Part shown: positions 34,901-42,801 of the stretch, one piece after another | Position numbering within the stretch: position 1 is the stretch's first letter | Layout: each line of letters starts with the position of its first letter | From: Henricia sp. BOLD:AAB3569 | Taxonomy: Eukaryota; Echinodermata; Asteroidea; Spinulosida; Echinasteridae | Reading direction: 5' to 3' | NCBI GenBank assembly: GCA_037783545.1 | Contig: JBBELK010000463.1 | Span: 124,001-188,000, forward strand | DNA: 64,000 nucleotides | The notes under the pieces: generated by a model | What the model was told of the DNA's origin: nothing | Database searches by the model: none | Seen by the model: the letters and a program-made list of their open reading frames with translations, nothing else | Translations under genes and position numbers: made by a program

Positions 34901-37900
34901 AGAGGGTCTACTGTATGTGCAAACGTCATGTTTTACAATAGACCGTGTAAGTTGACCTCGAGAACTTGTGATACGCTGCGAGATTTAACGACTTCCGGGG
35001 ACCTCGTATACGAGTTAAAGCGCATGCTTTCCGGTACCATTTTGGCTCGTCAAAAAAAGCAGTTTCACCAAACGATTCGAAGTCCACTTTATTTATTACT
35101 TGTGAGAAAAGTTGTGGCGCGAATATTTGGCACCAGTGTTTTGGCATTATGGTTGTTTTCAAAAATACTTTTTTTAATTTTTTTATTTATATACCACATC
35201 CAACAGCGGAGGGACCGCCAATTACAGGAATGGGAGCAAGTGTGGTTAAGTGCCACAACCCGTCGCGGCCAGGAATCGAACCTACATTCTAGTACAGGAA
35301 CTTAAGTATGACGCACTAAACCGCTCGGCCATAACAAACTTGATTCGGCTTTATGCGGTCTTTGCGATTTATTGGCGTTTGGGCTCTTACAAACGCGGTA
35401 CGTTAAAAAGACAATTCAAAGAATATCGTCACAACGTTAAAACCCCATTGCCATTCCCTGACTGGTCCCCGGAAGTGTGACCCGCCGCAAGACTTACACG
35501 GTCTATAGACGACTGCCAGGATTGAGCAGATCTTAGGTATTCTTGGGTTTCACTTTCTTGACAACCGGTTGCTATCCGCCATTACTGTGGCCATACTATG
35601 GCACGCCAAAGCGAAAATAAATCAATACTGATAATTTAATGTTGACGCATATTTTCGCAAATGTTGCGCAAGAAAAGTTGGCATGACTTTAAAATGTTGA
35701 TAGACTGTTTAAAATTGGCATACCGTGCTTTTGTTGGGAAGTTTTTAAAAAATTTTAGACTTGTTTTTCAGGGTTCATGGCAGAATTATCAGTGTTGAAT
35801 TATTTCTGTATTGGCGTGCCATAGTATGGACACAGTAATGGCAGATATGATAGTTGTTGATGTCACGCGTATGGCACGCCAAAGCGGAAATAATTCAACA
35901 TTTTAAAGTCATGTCAATTTTTTTTTTCTTGGACATTTGCGAAAATATGCATCGTTAAATTATCAGTGTTGAGTTATTTTTGCTTTGGCGTGCCATAGTA
36001 TGGACACAGTAATGGCGGATAGCAACTGTTTGAGAAAATCTTCTCTGGAATCTCAATTCCATTAATTTCCATTATTTTGGCAATTCAATTTGTATGACCA
36101 GCAAAAAGAAAGGAGTCCAAATACTACAGTTATTTTGGCATGTATGGTTTTTTTTTCTTTACAGGCCTGTGGGTGTTTTTGAGTTTGAGAAATTTGCATC
36201 TGGCACGAAGACTGTGATGGATTCAGTCGTTGTTGCTACAGAGAAGGGAGCTACTACTATAATAGGTACAACTGCAACGAGATTACATGTGCTTGGCAGT
36301 ATACCCAAGAAACAAAAGACATTGTGCTGAACGAGTGCAATCTGTACATCATTGTTTTAAAAAGAATAAGACAGATGCTCCACTAAACTTTCAAAAGTTG
36401 CGCTAGCTATGCACTTTGTTCAAGTGATCAGGGGCCAATTTCATAAAGCTGTTAAAGGAACACACCGGCTTTGTTGGGCTATTTTGGGCTTGAAATAGAC
36501 CCATACATTATTCTGAAGCGCCTTCGAGAGTAAATTAGATATATCCTGAAAAGACGCCGTCAAATTTGGCCGTTTTTTAGCACTTTTGAAAAATTCAAGG
36601 TCACGTGGTCTTGTGAGTTAGTTGTATTTCCAGCCGTATAAAAGTTTGTTACTGCAGAACTGCACCAAATTCAACTCTGATTTCCCCCCAATATTTATAA
36701 GTAATTGACAAAAGAGAGACTATTTATACAGGTATGAAACAAAGTTAAACATAAGTATGAAAAATCGAACATAATTGTTTGTTTCGGCAAATAGCCCGAG
36801 TGCACACACACGGGCGTGTTGCTCCGGTGTACGTTTGTGAAGAAAAAACTCCTCAAAAGAAAACGGAAATTCCTATTCGGTCGTCCGGGCTGTCCGGTGA
36901 AATTGTGAGCAGAAAATTGGAGATATCCTGAGTAGGAGAAGAGCGAATTGTTTGTGACAAAGTCGTGAGGCTCACGCGTAGTTGCAACGGCTGGTAAAGC
37001 GTATAACCCGTCTTTTGACCGTTTTTGTTAATTTTGCACTTCTTTAGTAAATTACGAGATATCTTGATGATCTTTTTTTCACAACGACCATCAAAAAAGT
37101 ATTGTCAATGCTGTTACATCACTAAATCATGTAAACAGTAGGCCGGTGTGTACCTTTAAGCAAAACAATTTGCTCAATCAAAAATTTGTTTGCTTTATAA
37201 AAATGGGTTAATAGTCAAAATTTCAAGTCAACTTGTGTTAGCGAGAATAGCAGATATTCTTATGAAAAACACAAGTTGACATGCAATTTCGACCATTAAC
37301 CCATTTTTATAAAGGAAACAATTTTTTTGATTAACAGCTTTATGAAATTGGCCCCTGGTTGGCTCCGTTAAATCGGTAGCGGGCGTCGAGCCTTAGGGAC
37401 CTACATCCTACACTCAAAGGTCCAATGTAATACCATTTTTTTGTACTTTCTGCTGTGCCTAGGCGGTGGCGACACAGCAACATGTGCTGCCAAATGGGGC
37501 ACAGAGGATAAAGTCAGCCATGTTAGTACTGGTGGAGGTGCTAGTCTGGAACTGTTGGAAGGTAAGCTAGAAATTCCTGTTGTAGCTGGAGGAATTTGGA
37601 AAGCAAATAAGTTGAAAAAGTCAAATAGCTTATATTTGGTGCACACAATGTGCCTACTACCTGCTTCCTTTGTGTCTCAAACATCAAAGTAATTTGAAAG
37701 GAATTCTTTTTGAGTTTTTTTAGGTACATTAACAAAAATAGTTAATGTATCTTGCTTGGTATACAAGCTTGGTTTAGCACACATCTACAATTCATCGAAT
37801 TTTTTGCATAGTGGCGAATAAGCGATTTTTCCGAAATTGAGATTTTGTCATATTTAGGGTTCTGAAGATGCCAATTTTCATTTGTGAAGGTTTTAAATCA

Positions 37901-39440
37901 AAATTTTGAGTGGTTTTTGAGTTATTAAAAAGTGCAGAATAGGCTCATGATTTGCCCAGCGTTTTTTGCATAGTGACGAATACGATGGTGACCGATGGCG
38001 CCTTGCGCATTACACTCCTAACTTGGGGAAAAATCAACCACACTGTGGAATTTGCAGCGTTTAAGATGTAAATAATTGATAAATCAAATGCTAAAATAAC
38101 CACGTGTCCATCTGTGTAAGTACTGGCCTTGTCTGAAATCCAGATTGGATAATATCAATGACGAAACTGAAGACGACCGTTCAGATTTTCACAGACACAT
38201 GCAAAAGAATAGGCACGGCGAATAAGTAGCACAGCCGGCCTGCAATTTTTGCATAGTGACGAATCGTGAAAAAGTCCATAGCGTTACGAGCGATGAATAA
38301 GACGCACGTGGTGTTTTTTTTTCGCATAGTTCGTGGCACCAATATCCCTCCTAGATTACCCTTACTCATGCCAAAAACCCAACATAATTTTAGTAAAACT
38401 ATTCGCTAATAACATTATTCTAACAAAAATTGAATTTTGTTACGAAAAGAAAACGAAATCCAAGAACCAGAATATGCATTACTAAAAAGCCGTATTACTC
38501 GAAAGTGGAATTTTGCTGATTCGCCACTATGCGAAAAATGCGACGAATTGTGAGCCACTCCACCAAAAGTAGGCTCTTGCATACAACAAAATGAAAATGG
38601 AGTTAATGACTTAATCAAATTGAGTATATTATAAGCTTCACAAAACTACAAACACTGTGTCAATCCGTCAAAAATTGACCAAGTTATAACCATTTCCGTA
38701 ATGACCAAGAGCACAATTTTTTAAGAAGCGCTTTAGAGAAAAATGGCGTAGAAGGTTGTACTTCTGTTAAGGCATAATGTCCTTAGCAACCATGCAAATT
38801 CTGACTCCAAAAGCCCTATACGTATAGGAAAACATGTGTTCTTCTGGTGTATGGGATATAGTGCCAACCCCTGTCGAAGGCAATGAAAATAAGAGTGGAA
38901 TATCGGTAATTTTACCATTGTTTTAGCCAAAATTAGCCTCGTTTCATGAAGGTATGCTTTAGAAAAACACTGAAAAAACTGTTTTCTGGTAGTATTTATT
39001 CACTTAAACTTCTTTAGGTAATAGATGAATACTTAATAGGTGGTCTCATGCAAAAATCCTGGTATCGATAAAAAATGCCCTACTTGACTTCATAAATTAG
39101 CCATTATCTCAGTTATGGTCTGTGCAACAAGTGCCTACTTTCGGTGTAGCGGCTCACAATTGTGGTATACGAAATGCAGATAAATTATGCTGTATTCCAC
39201 TTAGGTATGTGTGATAACTATTGTGTGTGTTTAAAGTTACAAATACGCCTATTTCCATCAAAGTACTCTTAAAAAGAGGGTGTAAAAGGGATCGTTCGTT
39301 AAAATGGTCATGTGTTGTAGCGAACAAAGGAATAACGATGTTCACTGTAGCAGAATGTTTATTCTATCAAATTTCATTGATTTATTCCTTTTTATTTAGG
39401 TAAGACCCTTCCAGGAGTGGCTGCTTTGACCGACGCTTGA
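22904..39440 (+). CDS. PGK1: Phosphoglycerate kinase, complete, 12 exons
   Basis: Exons 22904-22965, 24474-24524, 25962-26114, 28339-28483, 29811-29914, 30206-30325, 31127-31241, 32481-32660, 34644-34720, 36165-36265, 37463-37561 and 39400-39440 join in phase to 415 aa (human enzyme: 417). It transfers phosphate from 1,3-bisphosphoglycerate to ADP in cytosolic glycolysis. Visible hallmarks are the signature VIMRVDFNVP (18-27), the 3-phosphoglycerate-binding basic residues Arg38, His62, Arg65, Arg121 and Arg169 (inferred by alignment to known PGKs), and the nucleotide-site GGGDTAT (370-376). All splice sites are GT-AG. The start ATG (aaaATGGC) matches the family N-terminus. Poly(A) signals AATAAA follow at 39669, 39695 and 39716. 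The introns are full of MITEs and foldbacks. The symbol is given by family; vertebrate PGK1/PGK2 are later duplicates. Confidence 0.98.
23026..23785. mobile_element. Large foldback in PGK intron 1
   Basis: Arms of about 310 bp meet at a short loop near 23342-23352 (cttcatcttacgacgaag). The outer ends are cggcttagccccgcgagcag and its inverse. The right arm is interrupted by a roughly 113-bp extra segment (23608-23720). The RNA would fold into a very long hairpin. No coding capacity. Confidence 0.85.
23608..23720. repeat. Extra segment in one arm of the intron 1 foldback
   Basis: The left arm reads continuously from ctaatatacacc; the right arm has this unmatched block (cgtcagtactcct...gggtcgagga) between the matching halves. 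It is an insertion in the right arm or a deletion from the left. Confidence 0.7.
23816..23959. mobile_element. Short MITE, 144 bp, copy 2
   Basis: The termini atagaccttgcgtagc / gctacgcataaggtctat pair, with an inner block catgatagagggcag / ctgtcctctatcatg. It is homologous to 11540-11690. Confidence 0.8.
23994..24100. repeat. cacttcgccccat repeats
   Basis: About eight imperfect copies of cacttcgccccat in tandem. The same motif fills the interiors of 44405-44843 and 52472-53012 and the foldback at 60384-60572. Confidence 0.75.
24474..24524 (+). CDS. PGK1: PGK exon 2
   Basis: Follows ttttgtttcag and completes Arg21; encodes [16 protein letters not shown] (22-37) and part of Arg38. Donor gtaaac. 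Confidence 0.95.
24566..25815. mobile_element. MITE family C (accccgttctcact) with 5-bp duplication, copy 1
   Basis: The termini accccgttctcact and agtgagaacggggt-like sequence (24571-25810) are flanked by cctag on both sides (24566-24570, 25811-25815). The subterminal parts are rich in tcgcttcgttcgacgaag. The middle carries a further foldback (24901-25650). A short second copy is at 30649-31037. Confidence 0.8.
24901..25650. mobile_element. Foldback nested in MITE C, about 365-bp arms
   Basis: The arms 24901-25265 and 25290-25650 are near-perfect reverse complements (catacttttagaaggctaaaa / ttttagccttctaaaagtatg at the ends). The matching ORFs on opposite strands ([15 protein letters not shown]... 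and [15 protein letters not shown]...) simply reflect the two arms. Confidence 0.85.
25962..26114 (+). CDS. PGK1: PGK exon 3
   Basis: Acceptor atctttgacag; completes Arg38 and encodes residues 39-88, including [14 protein letters not shown] (56-69) with the substrate-binding His62 and Arg65. Donor gtgagt. Confidence 0.95.
26155..26920. repeat. Possible MITE with aatattcgaat ends, SINE inside
   Basis: Both flanks of the SINE copy at 26277 hold ttcgaatattcg-type sequence, with weak inverted ends (ctgtgcctaac / gcacaggcctaat). The boundaries are uncertain. Confidence 0.4.
26277..26590 (+). mobile_element. SINE-like repeat S1, copy 2
   Basis: Plus-strand copy: gtacctgtgcccttgggcaag through ggaatccttggtatgaatac to a short (AAT)n tail at the 3' end. 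Head truncated relative to copy 1. Confidence 0.75.
26948..27180 (-). mobile_element. SINE-like repeat S2, copy 1
   Basis: The minus strand reads gacacttaatctcaattgcc-like sequence, gccttggccaggtagccacct, gaaatggttctggtgatttcc and gatggcagcg, ending in an (ATA)n tail. Other copies are at 31905-32065 and 50540-50760. Confidence 0.7.
27257..27461. repeat. Inverted repeat with about 75-bp arms
   Basis: The ends tgagcctttttgcg and cgaaaaagctca and the inner blocks gcgacacgcatc / cgacgcgcctcgc form an imperfect hairpin, probably a MITE. Confidence 0.6.
27632..28123. mobile_element. Foldback in PGK intron 3, about 235-bp arms
   Basis: Imperfect arms 27632-27865 and 27890-28123 (ataaactcctcaaaaa / tttttttgaggagtttat at the ends; gtgaaatgtcacaaaat / attttgtgacatttcac near the centre). 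Confidence 0.85.
28339..28483 (+). CDS. PGK1: PGK exon 4
   Basis: Acceptor ccatgctag; completes Lys89 and encodes residues 90-137, including [14 protein letters not shown] with Arg121. Ends in phase 0 before gtagat. Confidence 0.95.
28788..28942. repeat. Tandem duplication, about 80-bp unit
   Basis: The block cattctaaacaaaaatgcaat...ttttaaaccaaaaa occurs twice in succession with a few differences. Confidence 0.75.
29080..29540. repeat. Repeats of ggtctacggccttgct
   Basis: Two blocks (29095-29178 and 29449-29530) share ttgggg, tacggccttgct, aaagaaaattcaatc and taggagaccatggga, and a third partial copy lies at 29400. Duplicated non-coding DNA. Confidence 0.65.
29549..29722 (+). mobile_element. 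Probable retroposon 3' tail
   Basis: The sequence aggaaatggctacaattcag...cttaatgaggaaataaacc, then aataataaaaaaaaa, looks like the 3' end of a non-LTR retrotransposon or its SINE: a polyadenylation-like motif followed by a simple A-rich tail. Confidence 0.5.
29811..29914 (+). CDS. PGK1: PGK exon 5
   Basis: Acceptor cattttttag; encodes residues 138-171, including [18 protein letters not shown] with Arg169, plus two bases of Ser172. Donor gttggt. Confidence 0.95.
29946..30060 (-). mobile_element. SINE-like repeat S1, truncated copy 3
   Basis: Contains ttgagtgccttgctcaaagg, ggttcgaacccgcaacccc and atgattgcgagtcaatgac, the head half of S1, immediately after PGK exon 5. Confidence 0.7.
30076..30150. 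repeat. Single arm of the hairpin at 49669-49782
   Basis: catggctttgagatcacc, then ttgggcctataatcttaacc, is shared with the right arm of the hairpin near 49730-49815, including the flanking cagtcaatatttgtata. Confidence 0.75.
30206..30325 (+). CDS. PGK1: PGK exon 6
   Basis: Acceptor gatcacag; completes Ser172 and encodes 173-211, [19 protein letters not shown] through [10 protein letters not shown]. Donor gtatgc. Confidence 0.95.
30649..31037. mobile_element. MITE family C, short copy 2 (389 bp)
   Basis: Ends accccgttcttactagag and ctctagtgagaacggggt, with the same gaagcgatttc blocks as the 24571-25810 copy but without its central foldback. The flanks catag / gatag may be a decayed 5-bp duplication. 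Confidence 0.8.
31127..31241 (+). CDS. PGK1: PGK exon 7
   Basis: Acceptor aaatcgtcag; completes Gly212 and encodes 213-250, [20 protein letters not shown]...[16 protein letters not shown]. Donor gtaaga. Confidence 0.95.
31556..32461. mobile_element. pogo/mariner-like MITE with TA flanks
   Basis: Termini CAGTAAACTCCGGC at 31558 and GCCGGAGTTTACTG ending at 32459, flanked by TA on both sides (31556-31557, 32460-32461). The interior repeats aagtcggcat many times. A TA target and CAGT end fit the Tc1/mariner-pogo group. A SINE S2 copy lies inside. No transposase ORF. Confidence 0.8.
31905..32065 (+). mobile_element. SINE-like repeat S2, copy 2 (nested)
   Basis: Shares gccttggccaggtagccacct, gaaatggttctggtgatttcc and tgatggcagcgataat with the other S2 copies; inserted in the pogo-like MITE. 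Confidence 0.7.
32481..32660 (+). CDS. PGK1: PGK exon 8
   Basis: Acceptor ctcatttcag; 60 whole codons (251-310), [20 protein letters not shown]... through SGIPQGWQ. Donor gtaagg. Confidence 0.95.
32947..33394. mobile_element. MITE with ggccaatgattttccg termini
   Basis: The left ggccaatgattttccgtttcag pairs with tgcggaaattcattggtcc. Several ttccgtttcag-type motifs occur inside. Confidence 0.6.
33447..33761. mobile_element. MITE with agcctagcatacatcgacc termini
   Basis: The ends agcctagcatacatcgacc and ggttgatgtacgctaggct are inverted. The interior repeats gcaactgg / ccagttgc. A related half follows to about 33890. Confidence 0.7.
34112..34489. mobile_element. MITE family F, complete copy
   Basis: Ends TTAAAGGCCCTATGTATCAT and gatacaatgggccttttaa, 378 bp, TTAA at both edges. 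Confidence 0.75.
34644..34720 (+). CDS. PGK1: PGK exon 9
   Basis: Acceptor tctcccatacag; encodes 311-335, [20 protein letters not shown] through VIVWN, plus part of Gly336. Donor gtgagt. Confidence 0.95.
34938..35506. mobile_element. MITE with atagaccgtgtaagt termini
   Basis: Ends atagaccgtgtaagt and acttacacggtctat, 569 bp. A degenerate S1-like SINE head (35225-35335, gcaagtgtggttaagtgcc, gaatcgaacc) lies inside on the minus strand. Confidence 0.75.
35568..36026. mobile_element. Doubled MITE with gttgctatccgcc termini
   Basis: Both ends read gttgctatccgccattactgtg with ccatactatggcacgcc next to it, and two more internal ends meet near 35820-35885. This is an end-to-end pair of the same inverted-repeat element. 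Confidence 0.75.
36165..36265 (+). CDS. PGK1: PGK exon 10
   Basis: Acceptor tttctttacag; completes Gly336 and encodes 337-369, [19 protein letters not shown] through TTII. Donor gtacaa. Confidence 0.95.
36431..37355. mobile_element. MITE family P copy 3, host of a family E insertion
   Basis: Ends ggggccaatttcataaagc and gctttatgaaattggcccc. The family E copy at 36452-37159 sits at the TTAA of gctgTTAAgcaaaac; the uninterrupted version of that site is seen at 21605-21620. Confidence 0.85.
36452..37159. mobile_element. TTAA-flanked MITE, family E copy 3
   Basis: TTAA at 36452-36455 and 37156-37159 bounds AGGAACACACCGGC and GCCGGTGTGTACCT. It matches copy 1 internally (cctattcggtcgtccggg...) but lacks the TCACGTG-bounded palindrome. 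Confidence 0.85.
37463..37561 (+). CDS. PGK1: PGK exon 11
   Basis: Acceptor gctgtgcctag; completes Gly370 and encodes 371-402, [16 protein letters not shown] through [10 protein letters not shown]. Donor gtaagc. Confidence 0.95.
37788..38551. mobile_element. MITE with acaattcatcg termini, gcatagtgacgaat repeats
   Basis: Ends acaattcatcgaattttttgc... and ...atgcgacgaattgt. The motif gcatagtg(g/a)cgaat occurs four times inside, once inverted. Confidence 0.65.
38552..39399. other. PGK intron 11, nothing recognised
   Basis: AT-rich intron up to the acceptor of exon 12. No element ends or exons seen. Confidence 0.4.
39400..39440 (+). CDS. PGK1: PGK exon 12 and stop
   Basis: Acceptor tttatttag; completes Gly403 and encodes [12 protein letters not shown] (404-415), then TGA at 39438-39440. 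Confidence 0.93.
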
Positions 39441-39721
39441 CTCGTAAAAACTGCGTCTAATTTGTGAAGTTGATGAAAGTACAGCAATTCGGGCATTTCA
39501 CAACAGGAACGCCACCAAGTGTTTCTGTCGGAGGGGGAATTTTAGTGACAGAGCGGTCGACATCGGTGTATTCGTTTGCTGCACAAAAATATAGGACTTG
39601 ATTTGAAAACGAAGATCTGGTTTAGAGGTTGAAGTTTATTTAAACACGGTTAACATCGTTTGCGAAGGAATAAAAGTTAAATCTACATTTTGAGAATAAA
39701 TCTACTTTTTTTGAGAATAAA
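39441..39721 (+). other. PGK1: Presumed PGK 3' UTR with poly(A) signals
   Basis: AATAAA hexamers occur at 39669, 39695 and 39716, 230-280 bases past the stop. Which one is used cannot be told from sequence. Confidence 0.55.
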
Positions 39722-40659
39722 CAACATAATATGCTTTTTTCACACCTCTAGCAATGATCGTGTCAACCAGCGCGCGTGCGCGCACATCGAATGTAGCCTT
39801 TCTGCGTCAAACGCTTGGTAGCGCCGTTATTGGAAAATGCCTGAATTGCAGTATGGAGGTAGAAACCCACTGAAAAATCCCAGTATGTGATAGGTAGATG
39901 GATATGGTTCAGATTTCTGAATTGTGCAACAACTGCTTGAATGTGGATTGGTATTTTTGGTGAAACTATTGCGTGATATGGATGAAATAGGATACCATAG
40001 AACAGTACACCTTTTGTACTATTCTTGTATCAGTATCTATTATTTCTAAAATTAAGATTATTTGCATTTAATGCATGTTAAGTTATTGGTTGACTGTGCT
40101 AAATATGGTGAGACACATAAGGACACGATTATAATTCTCCTTGGGAAAAGACAGTTACCATATTACACTGTAAAATTAGTGGCCTCACTAATGACATACA
40201 GAAAACAGCATGCTAAGGCAAGCAGAAAGAGGGTTGTGATGAGTGAACAAAGCTGGTTTCCATATTATTTGGACTAAAAGAGCAATTTTAACTGAAATCT
40301 CAATTTTCACTTTTTGGATTCCTGACAGTATCAGTGAAAAGCATTTTACAGAACCGTTGACCTCAAATAATTTTGTCTTTTTACCAAGTTTCCCACGGTC
40401 AAGGAACACGAAAGTTTAGAAAAATAATTTAAGCCAATTGTGCCCGAAGACTCCAGAAAAATTAGTAACTGCCAACCTTACAATTATGTACCAGTCTTGG
40501 AATTCTATAAAGAAGTTGCAGGAACCCTCGTTTTACTAAATGAATTATCAGTGTTATATGCGTGAAGATAATTGCAGTTAGTACTATTCGTGGTTAATAT
40601 TTTTTTCAAACTGAAATGCTTATTGCGTGATATTTAAATGAGACCTTTTACTGTGTGGA
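39722..40659. other. Intergenic between PGK and GATB, nothing recognised
   Basis: AT-rich, no supported gene or element. Confidence 0.4.
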
Positions 40660-40945
40660 CATTATTATTTTCCTCAATAGTGCTCATTGCACTGTCACTC
40701 GTAAGCGTGAGGAAACCCATGAAGAATTAGAAATGGCCAGAGACACCTGGGAATCCCCTTGCTCTGGGATCTTTAGAGTGCGTTACCGTTACCTAACACA
40801 CTGGACCAACGGCTTTACATCCCTTCCGAAAGATGGAGCAAGTGTGGTTGAGTGCCTTGCCCAAGGGCACATGCAGGTACCGATCCCGCAATCCAAAGTT
40901 TTCACCCATGATTACGAGTCAATGGCCCTAACCACTCGTTTATGA
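40660..40945 (-). mobile_element. SINE-like repeat S1, copy 4
   Basis: The minus strand begins with a tRNA-like head, acgagtggttagggccattg, then gactcgtaatcatgggtg, and continues through cccttgggcaaggcactc. It is the clearest head of the family. Confidence 0.75.
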
Positions 40946-41415
40946 AAATTGCTCAATCTTTATAGAAGAATTAATGACAGTGTGAGTAGTGTTATATTTT
41001 ATGGACGGTACTGTTTAGGATTTTAATGTCCGAGTGCTTTTGAACATTTATGTAGACACCACTTGCCCGTCGTGTTCCGAGCATGTTAAAAATTGTTCGG
41101 ATAACAAGCAGTACACGTTTTTGATCATGCTAGATAAAAGCAGAAAAGTGATGACTAACAAATACAATTAGGAATGCAGTGGGAACTTAGCAGCATTATT
41201 TAAGTAAAAAAACCCGCCCACTTATAAGAGTAGTAGAACTTGAAAAATAGTCTTTTATTTAATACCATGCTTCGGCATGTACATTCTGTAAATCACATTT
41301 AAATGGCAAAAACAAAAGTAATACAAAATTGTGTAAGATTAACAATTTGTGATGAGTGCTGCAACTTTTATAAGGTTCTTATTTTGTACTTTTTAATATT
41401 TTAGGTATCGGATCT

Positions 41416-41542
41416 ATAGACCTTTATCATTGTACGGCCATCTTGTTTTCTGTACGTGTTGGTACAACTAATCTAGTGTTGTTGCACATGCAGCCAAACT
41501 ATTTTTTTCTGCAAGCCTTGCTACACCGCGATAATTGTCTAT
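41416..41542. mobile_element. Short copy of the atagacctttatcacgg MITE
   Basis: Left end atagacctttatcattgtacggccatctt, right end gcgataattgtctat. Internally deleted relative of 48525-48853. Confidence 0.6.
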
Positions 41543-41815
41543 TTATTCAAGTTTGACAGTCTTTCTGGGAATGATATTCTAAAAATAATTAGTTTCATTC
41601 CCACGACACAAGCACTAAAGGTCAAATAACTCACAGAATTAGTAGTTTGTCTCAAACTACAATTAATCCAAAATGTCCTGCATCGGTTTTTGAGCGCAGT
41701 AGCGATTGAACAGCGACAAATTTGCAATGAAAGAGCAATCCAACACAAATCGATGGAAGACTGACTCAAAAGACACAGACAAATAACTCGGTTGTTTCGC
41801 TCTGTGTTAGGGTTT

Positions 41816-42038
41816 CCATTAGCCTTTTTGAAGTATGGCGGACACAATAGGAGGGCGCACTTTGCAGTGGGTATAAAATCGACTAAAATGCAAAATAACT
41901 CAGAATTAAAAAAGTGTAAAGTGAAAAACTGTCTTAAATCAAGTTTTTGGAAAGAAATACAATTGATAAAAAAATTCATACCCAAATGAAATTGCGCCCT
42001 CTCCTTTTGCTCCGCCATACTTCTAAAAGGCTAATTGG
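41816..42038. mobile_element. MITE with ccattagccttttt termini
   Basis: Left ccattagcctttttgaagtatggcgga and right ccgccatacttctaaaaggctaattgg are inverted; gagggcgc / gcgccctc pairs further in. The 159-codon minus-strand ORF across it is not considered a gene. Confidence 0.75.
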
Positions 42039-42672
42039 TTTATGCATCGCTTGGAGAATTGCCAAGGTTCGCACGATCCAGCGCCCTGAATACTGTCGGG
42101 CCGAAAGTAGCTTGAAAGCACCCCAACATTAACGACATGGTCACGTTTGTTCAATGATTCTGACACGTATCCTTCCTGATAGTGATCCCGATCCCTCAAG
42201 GATTCTTGCACGTTACCCCCTTGATCCTCCATGACACTCCCGACACTACCCCACTCCCGGCGATAAATTTGGCACCCGCTATTTCAACATTGACTAACGA
42301 CACTGTTTTCGCACCCTGACGTTCGGGGAGAATCATGGCGATACATGGCACATACAGGGCCGGATACATTGTACTAGTACTAGGCACCTCAAGGATAGTG
42401 CCACAAACATACGTGGCACTGTCTTCAGAGCTGGCGACACCAGAACGACACTGGCCAATCTTTCAAAATCGGGACTGTTATTTTGAAAAAAAAATGTTTG
42501 CGCCGAACCCTTTGAGGCTACTGACCTCAAACATTCCCTCCGATTGTCTTAAAAAATCTAACATGTATCCTGACGATTCTCGGCTATTCTCCAAAAACTG
42601 ACATTCGAGGGAAATCAGGACCGACGATCAGCATAGTGTAACCAAGGCATTACTTGTAACACCAGGGCACTG
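42039..42672. other. Intergenic, nothing recognised
   Basis: Region just past the GATB stop, probably including its 3' UTR. A short palindrome gtgccacaaacatacgtggcac lies near 42400. The nearest minus-strand AATAAA I see is at 41542-41547. Confidence 0.35.
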
Positions 42673-42801
42673 CTACCTGCCGAGTTTCTCAGTGAGTATA
42701 TCTCTTGCTTTCACAGGGTCTGCTCTGCCTTGTGTCACCTTCTGTACCTCCCCCATCAGACGATTTATCACCTTGGTGTTGCCAGACTTGTATAAATCAA
42801 C
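42673..42801 (-). CDS. GATB: GATB exon 12 and stop
   Basis: Acceptor cacatgtgcag; encodes 508-549, [20 protein letters not shown] through DILTEKLGR, stop TAG at 42675-42673. Confidence 0.92.
   Translation of the reverse strand, partial: VDLYKSGNTKVINRLMGEVQKVTQGRADPVKARDILTEKLGR

Noticed and set aside
41539..42018. 159-codon minus-strand ORF
   Set aside because: Half of it lies in the inverted-repeat element at 41816-42038, the composition is that of AT-rich random sequence, and no domain is visible.
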